DNA of 7,900 nucleotides. Origin: a bacterium (GTDB lineage Bacteria; Planctomycetota; J058; JACQDU01). Location of the stretch: positions 1-7,900 of the forward strand of contig JACQDU010000433.1 of NCBI GenBank assembly GCA_016200955.1, in the 5' to 3' direction. This document shows positions 5,624-7,900 of the stretch, one piece after another; positions within the stretch are counted from its first letter, which is position 1; every line of letters begins with the position of its first letter. A program made the position numbers and the translations under genes. The notes beneath the pieces were generated by a model. The model did not search any database. It was given only the letters and a program-made list of their open reading frames with translations, and was not told the DNA's origin.

Positions 5624-7078
5624 ATGGGAGAGGGGTTCTCGATCAAGGTCCGCGAGACGCGCCCGGGGGGGCCGGGGGCGGGCGGAGCCCCCACCACGGG
5701 CGAGACCGCGACGGCGCACGCTCCCTCGCCCGAGGTCGGAGGCGCTCCCGTGCAGGCTCCTGCGCCCGAGCGGCCGCAGGCGATCAGGATCGAGCGCGAG
5801 AGCCTCGTCGAGGACCGCTACCATCGCCTGCGCCTGATCCAGTGGTGGGACCAGGAGCGCCTCGCGAGCGGGGTGATCGTCGTCGCGGGCGCGGGCGCCC
5901 TCGGGAACGAGGCGATCAAGAACCTCGCTCTCCTGGGAGTCGGACGGATCTTCGTCTGCGACCTCGACACGATCGAGACCTCGAACCTCACGCGATCCGT
6001 GCTCTTCCGGCTCGGCGACGTCGGCCGTCACAAGGCGGAAGTCGCCTGCGAGCGAGCGCACGAGATGAACCCCGACACGACGGCCATCCCCGTGAAGGGA
6101 GACCTGCGCTTCTCGCTCGGGCTCGGGCTCGTGCGGCGAGCGGACGTGATCCTGGGCTGCCTCGACTCGGTGGCCGCGCGCGTCTACCTGAACCGGCACG
6201 CCTTCCGCATGGGGAAGACCTTCGTCGACGGGGGCCTCGACCACTTGAACGGTGATGTCCGGACCTACGTGCTCCCCGAAGGCCCTTGCTACGAGTGCGG
6301 GCTCACGGAGAAGGACCGGACCGAGCTCAAGCGCAAGGCGAGCTGCCTCAAGCTCACGCGAGAGGACGTGAAGCTCGGGAAGGTCCCCACGGCTCCCACG
6401 ATCGCCGCGATCGCCGGAGGGCTCCAGACTCAGATTGCGATCCGCCAGATCCACGGCCGGCCCGTCCCGAGCGGCCGGCGGATCGGGCTCTACGGGCTCT
6501 CCGACGTCACGTTCGACGTGAAGCTCGGGCCCTCCCCCGAGTGCGCGACGCACGAGTGGCTCGAGTGCCTCGCCGACCGCGAGGTGGTGGAGCTCCCGAC
6601 GCTCAAGGCGAGCGAGTCGACGCTCGGCGACCTCCTCGGGGCGGCGCGGAAGGTGCTCGGCCCCACGGCTCACCTGACGCTCGAGGACGACCGCGAGCTC
6701 ATCGTCGGCCTCACGTGCGGGACGTGCACGCGGCAGCGTCCCGCCGTCGCGCTCGCGGGGACGCTCGCGGAGAAGGACGCCCTGTGCGAGGGGTGCGGCC
6801 TCCCCATGCGGCCCGACATACGGACGCGGCTCGACGACGCGCTCGGGCTCTCGGACCGGACGCTCGCCTCGCTGGGCATACCTCCGCTCCACATCGTGCG
6901 GGCGCGCGACGATGCGAGCGGGCGCGAGGCGCTCCTCGAGCTGACGGGCGATGCTTCGGAATACTTCGCGGGAGGAACGGGCGCGCGTGCGTCCTGCGCT
7001 CCCCGGACGTCCAACAAAGGAGCGGAGCCCCCTGGGCCTCGCTCACCCTGCGTGGAGCGCAAGGAATCTTCCCAATAG
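5624..7078 (+). CDS. E1-like ubiquitin-activating enzyme (ThiF/MoeB superfamily), 484 aa
   Basis: This enzyme would adenylate the C-terminal glycine of the downstream Ubl and capture it as a thioester. Residues 1-52 are Gly/Pro/Ala/Thr-rich and disordered. The adenylation domain follows: DRYHRLRLIQWWDQERL; nucleotide loop GAGALGNE (89-96); DLDTIETSNLTRSVLF with Arg124; GRHKAE with Lys137; GCLDSVAAR with Asp181. CYEC (222-225) is a zinc half-site. KASCLKLTREDVKLGKVPTA places Cys241 where E1 catalytic Cys residues lie, before the PTAPTIAAIAGG helix. A C-terminal region (about 290-450) adds CGTC (365-368) and CEGC (388-391), a zinc ribbon. This architecture is not MoeB or ThiF; it matches E1 proteins found beside YukD-like Ubls and E2s in bacteria. 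ATG 5624 is chosen because it lies after the coq4-like stop; ATG 5558 in the same frame is possible and would add 22 basic residues. Neither start has a strong ribosome binding site. Confidence 0.92.
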   Translation: MGEGFSIKVRETRPGGPGAGGAPTTGETATAHAPSPEVGGAPVQAPAPERPQAIRIERESLVEDRYHRLRLIQWWDQERLASGVIVVAGAGALGNEAIKNLALLGVGRIFVCDLDTIETSNLTRSVLFRLGDVGRHKAEVACERAHEMNPDTTAIPVKGDLRFSLGLGLVRRADVILGCLDSVAARVYLNRHAFRMGKTFVDGGLDHLNGDVRTYVLPEGPCYECGLTEKDRTELKRKASCLKLTREDVKLGKVPTAPTIAAIAGGLQTQIAIRQIHGRPVPSGRRIGLYGLSDVTFDVKLGPSPECATHEWLECLADREVVELPTLKASESTLGDLLGAARKVLGPTAHLTLEDDRELIVGLTCGTCTRQRPAVALAGTLAEKDALCEGCGLPMRPDIRTRLDDALGLSDRTLASLGIPPLHIVRARDDASGREALLELTGDASEYFAGGTGARASCAPRTSNKGAEPPGPRSPCVERKESSQ

Positions 7079-7090
7079 GAGACGGCTGGC

Positions 7091-7360
7091 ATGTCCCAGA
7101 TCTCGGTGACGCTCGTGCGGGCCGACACGAACCAGGAGTTCGACGTCGAGCTCCCCGACGACGCGTCGATGCGCGAGCTGCTCCCCCAGCTCGTGAAGGA
7201 GCTGGGTCTTCCGCTCACGGGACCCGACGGGAACCAGGTCGCGTACGAGCTCTCCAACAAACGAACGGGGAAGGAGTACAAGGAGAAGGACTCGCTCGGC
7301 GACCTCGGCACGAAGTCGGGCGACGTGCTCCTCCTGACGAGCACGTTCGTGGCGGGCTGA
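7091..7360 (+). CDS. YukD/EsaB-type ubiquitin-like protein ending in glycine, 89 aa
   Basis: ATG 7091 is preceded by AGGAG (7077-7081), nine nt away. The 89-residue product has a beta-grasp pattern: strand ISVTLVRA, strand EFDVELPDDA, helix MRELLPQLVKELGL, strand VAYELSNKRTGKEY, then DSLGDLGTKSGDVLLLTSTF. This is the order and spacing of YukD/EsaB-like ubiquitin relatives. The chain ends VAG, so the terminal Gly89 is exposed without processing. The E1 ahead and the E2 behind show it is a conjugated modifier rather than a type VII secretion subunit. Lysines at 36, 57, 61, 64, 66 and 75 could permit chains, but that is untested. The E2 start is only two nt after its stop. Confidence 0.92.
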   Translation: MSQISVTLVRADTNQEFDVELPDDASMRELLPQLVKELGLPLTGPDGNQVAYELSNKRTGKEYKEKDSLGDLGTKSGDVLLLTSTFVAG

Positions 7361-7362
7361 TC

Positions 7363-7900
7363 GTGGGCCCCCGCAAGCAAGTCCGCCTCCAGAAGGACCA
7401 CGAGGAGCTCCTCCGCCTCAAGGCGGCGCGCCCGGAGCTCCTCGACTTCACCGCCGTCGGCGTCCCTCCGACGGAGTACCGCTTCGTCTGCCGCCTGAAG
7501 GGCCTCCAGCTCGACGCTTCGGGCGAGAAGGCCGTCGGGACCGAGGAGCACCGCTTCCTCCTCCGGCTCGGCGCCTACTACCCGAGCGAGCCGCCCGACG
7601 TGACGTGGCTCACCCCGATCTTCCACCCGAACATCCGCGGGCAGGCCGTCTGCCACAGCCAGCAGTGGAGCCCGGCCTGGTCGCTCGCCGACTTCGTCAT
7701 AGAGATCGGCGACATGATCCGCATGGACAAGTTCAACGTGAAGTCGCCGCTCGACCGGAAGGCCGCCGCGTGGGCGGACAAGAACCGCCCCCACTTCCCG
7801 CTCGACGAGCGCAGCCTGAGGCCGCCCGAGGTCAGGATCTCGATCCGTCCTAGCCCCGCGCCTTCTCCTGGCGTGGGGCGACCTTCGTCGCCCCCGCCCC
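7363..7900 (+). CDS. E2-like ubiquitin-conjugating enzyme (UBC fold), 3' end beyond the window
   Basis: The frame starts at GTG 7363, two nt after the Ubl stop, and has no stop before the window edge (179 codons seen). The UBC fold is plain: a first helix (about 6-25), strands YRFVCRLKGLQL and EEHRFLLRLGAYYPSEPPDV, then TPIFHPNIRGQAVCHSQQWS. This contains the HPN tripeptide (88-90), whose Asn supports the oxyanion, and the catalytic Cys97 seven residues after it. WSPAWSLADFVIEIGDMI and KFNVKSPLDRKAAAWA match the eukaryotic WSPA...LL..PN..SPLN..AA blocks. It would take the Ubl from the E1 and pass it to Lys or another nucleophile. Residues 160-179 are Pro/Ser-rich, probably a linker to a further domain or a disordered tail. 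A TAG in another frame at 7851-7853 could be the true end only if there is a sequencing indel. Confidence 0.9.
   Translation, partial: MGPRKQVRLQKDHEELLRLKAARPELLDFTAVGVPPTEYRFVCRLKGLQLDASGEKAVGTEEHRFLLRLGAYYPSEPPDVTWLTPIFHPNIRGQAVCHSQQWSPAWSLADFVIEIGDMIRMDKFNVKSPLDRKAAAWADKNRPHFPLDERSLRPPEVRISIRPSPAPSPGVGRPSSPPP
7875..7894 (+). other. 8-bp stem with 4-nt loop inside or after the E2 tail
   Basis: GGGGCGAC (7875-7882) and GTCGCCCC (7887-7894) are exact reverse complements with loop CTTC, predicting a very stable RNA hairpin. A U-run after it cannot be judged because the window ends in C-rich sequence. It may simply be GC-rich coding sequence of the Pro-rich tail, or a terminator if the E2 frame actually stops near 7853. 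Confidence 0.35.

Noticed and set aside
3178..5697. An 839-codon open frame on the minus strand opposite the PilT-like and Coq4-like genes
   Set aside because: It is antisense to two well-conserved genes and is Arg/Leu/Glu/Ala-rich without any motif, as expected from the complement of GC-rich codons.
5372..6892. A 506-codon minus-strand frame opposite the E1 gene
   Set aside because: Low-complexity Arg/Glu/Pro-rich shadow of the E1 frame.
5624..7078. Identification of the E1-like gene as MoeB of molybdenum cofactor synthesis, suggested by moaC in the same window
   Set aside because: moaC is 5 kb away on the other strand, the E1 has a catalytic-type Cys and a long C-terminal zinc ribbon, and it is coupled to a Ubl and an E2, which MoeB systems do not have.
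7091..7360. YukD/EsaB-like protein as part of a type VII secretion system
   Set aside because: No WXG100, EssC or other secretion gene is nearby, and the C-terminal Gly plus adjacent E1 and E2 point to conjugation.
6670..7794. A 374-codon minus-strand frame opposite the E1 end, Ubl and E2
   Set aside because: It spans three real genes and their junctions and shows no conserved block, only shadow composition.

Overview
The window is GC-rich DNA (clearly above two thirds G+C by eye, third codon positions mostly G or C, CTC-heavy leucine usage) from a bacterium, most likely an uncultivated Gram-negative lineage of the Myxococcota, Planctomycetota, Acidobacteriota or Eisenbacteria type. A PilT-type pilus ATPase, a molybdenum-cofactor gene and a planctomycete/myxobacterial style E1 protein support this. 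I cannot fix the phylum from sequence alone. No rRNA, tRNA, CRISPR array or insertion sequence is visible.

Layout. (1) Positions 1-809, minus strand: an operon of a 68-residue CPNC/coiled-coil protein, a 147-residue protein with a GspE/MshE N-terminal-like domain, and the 5' end of moaC, which runs off the left edge. (2) 901-1904, plus: a decayed aldehyde dehydrogenase with its N-terminus missing, a large internal deletion and a frame change. (3) 1905-2134: non-coding, with a degenerate AAGGCGCGAA inverted repeat. (4) 2135-2987, minus: a MaoC-like hotdog protein overlapping an unrecognised 118-residue protein, with a strong hairpin over the overlap. (5) 2988-3423: a gene-free gap holding a hairpin and three TCTTCGTG tandem copies. 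(6) 3424-5025, plus: a PilT/PilU-family ATPase with an extra N-terminal domain and an acidic linker. (7) 5080-7900, plus: a tightly packed cluster of a Coq4-like protein, an E1-like adenylating enzyme, a YukD-type ubiquitin-like protein and an E2-like conjugating enzyme. The E2 is still open at the right edge.

The most important content is the last cluster. It encodes E1, Ubl and E2 in order, with 12-nt and 2-nt gaps. The E1 keeps the adenylation motifs and a Cys in the expected catalytic place. The Ubl already ends in glycine. The E2 keeps the HPN motif and the active-site Cys. Together they look like a complete core for activating a ubiquitin-like protein and passing it to targets. No RING-type E3 or JAB peptidase is seen here, but the operon continues past the edge. 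The closely spaced Coq4-like gene upstream is a candidate partner or substrate, which is inference only.
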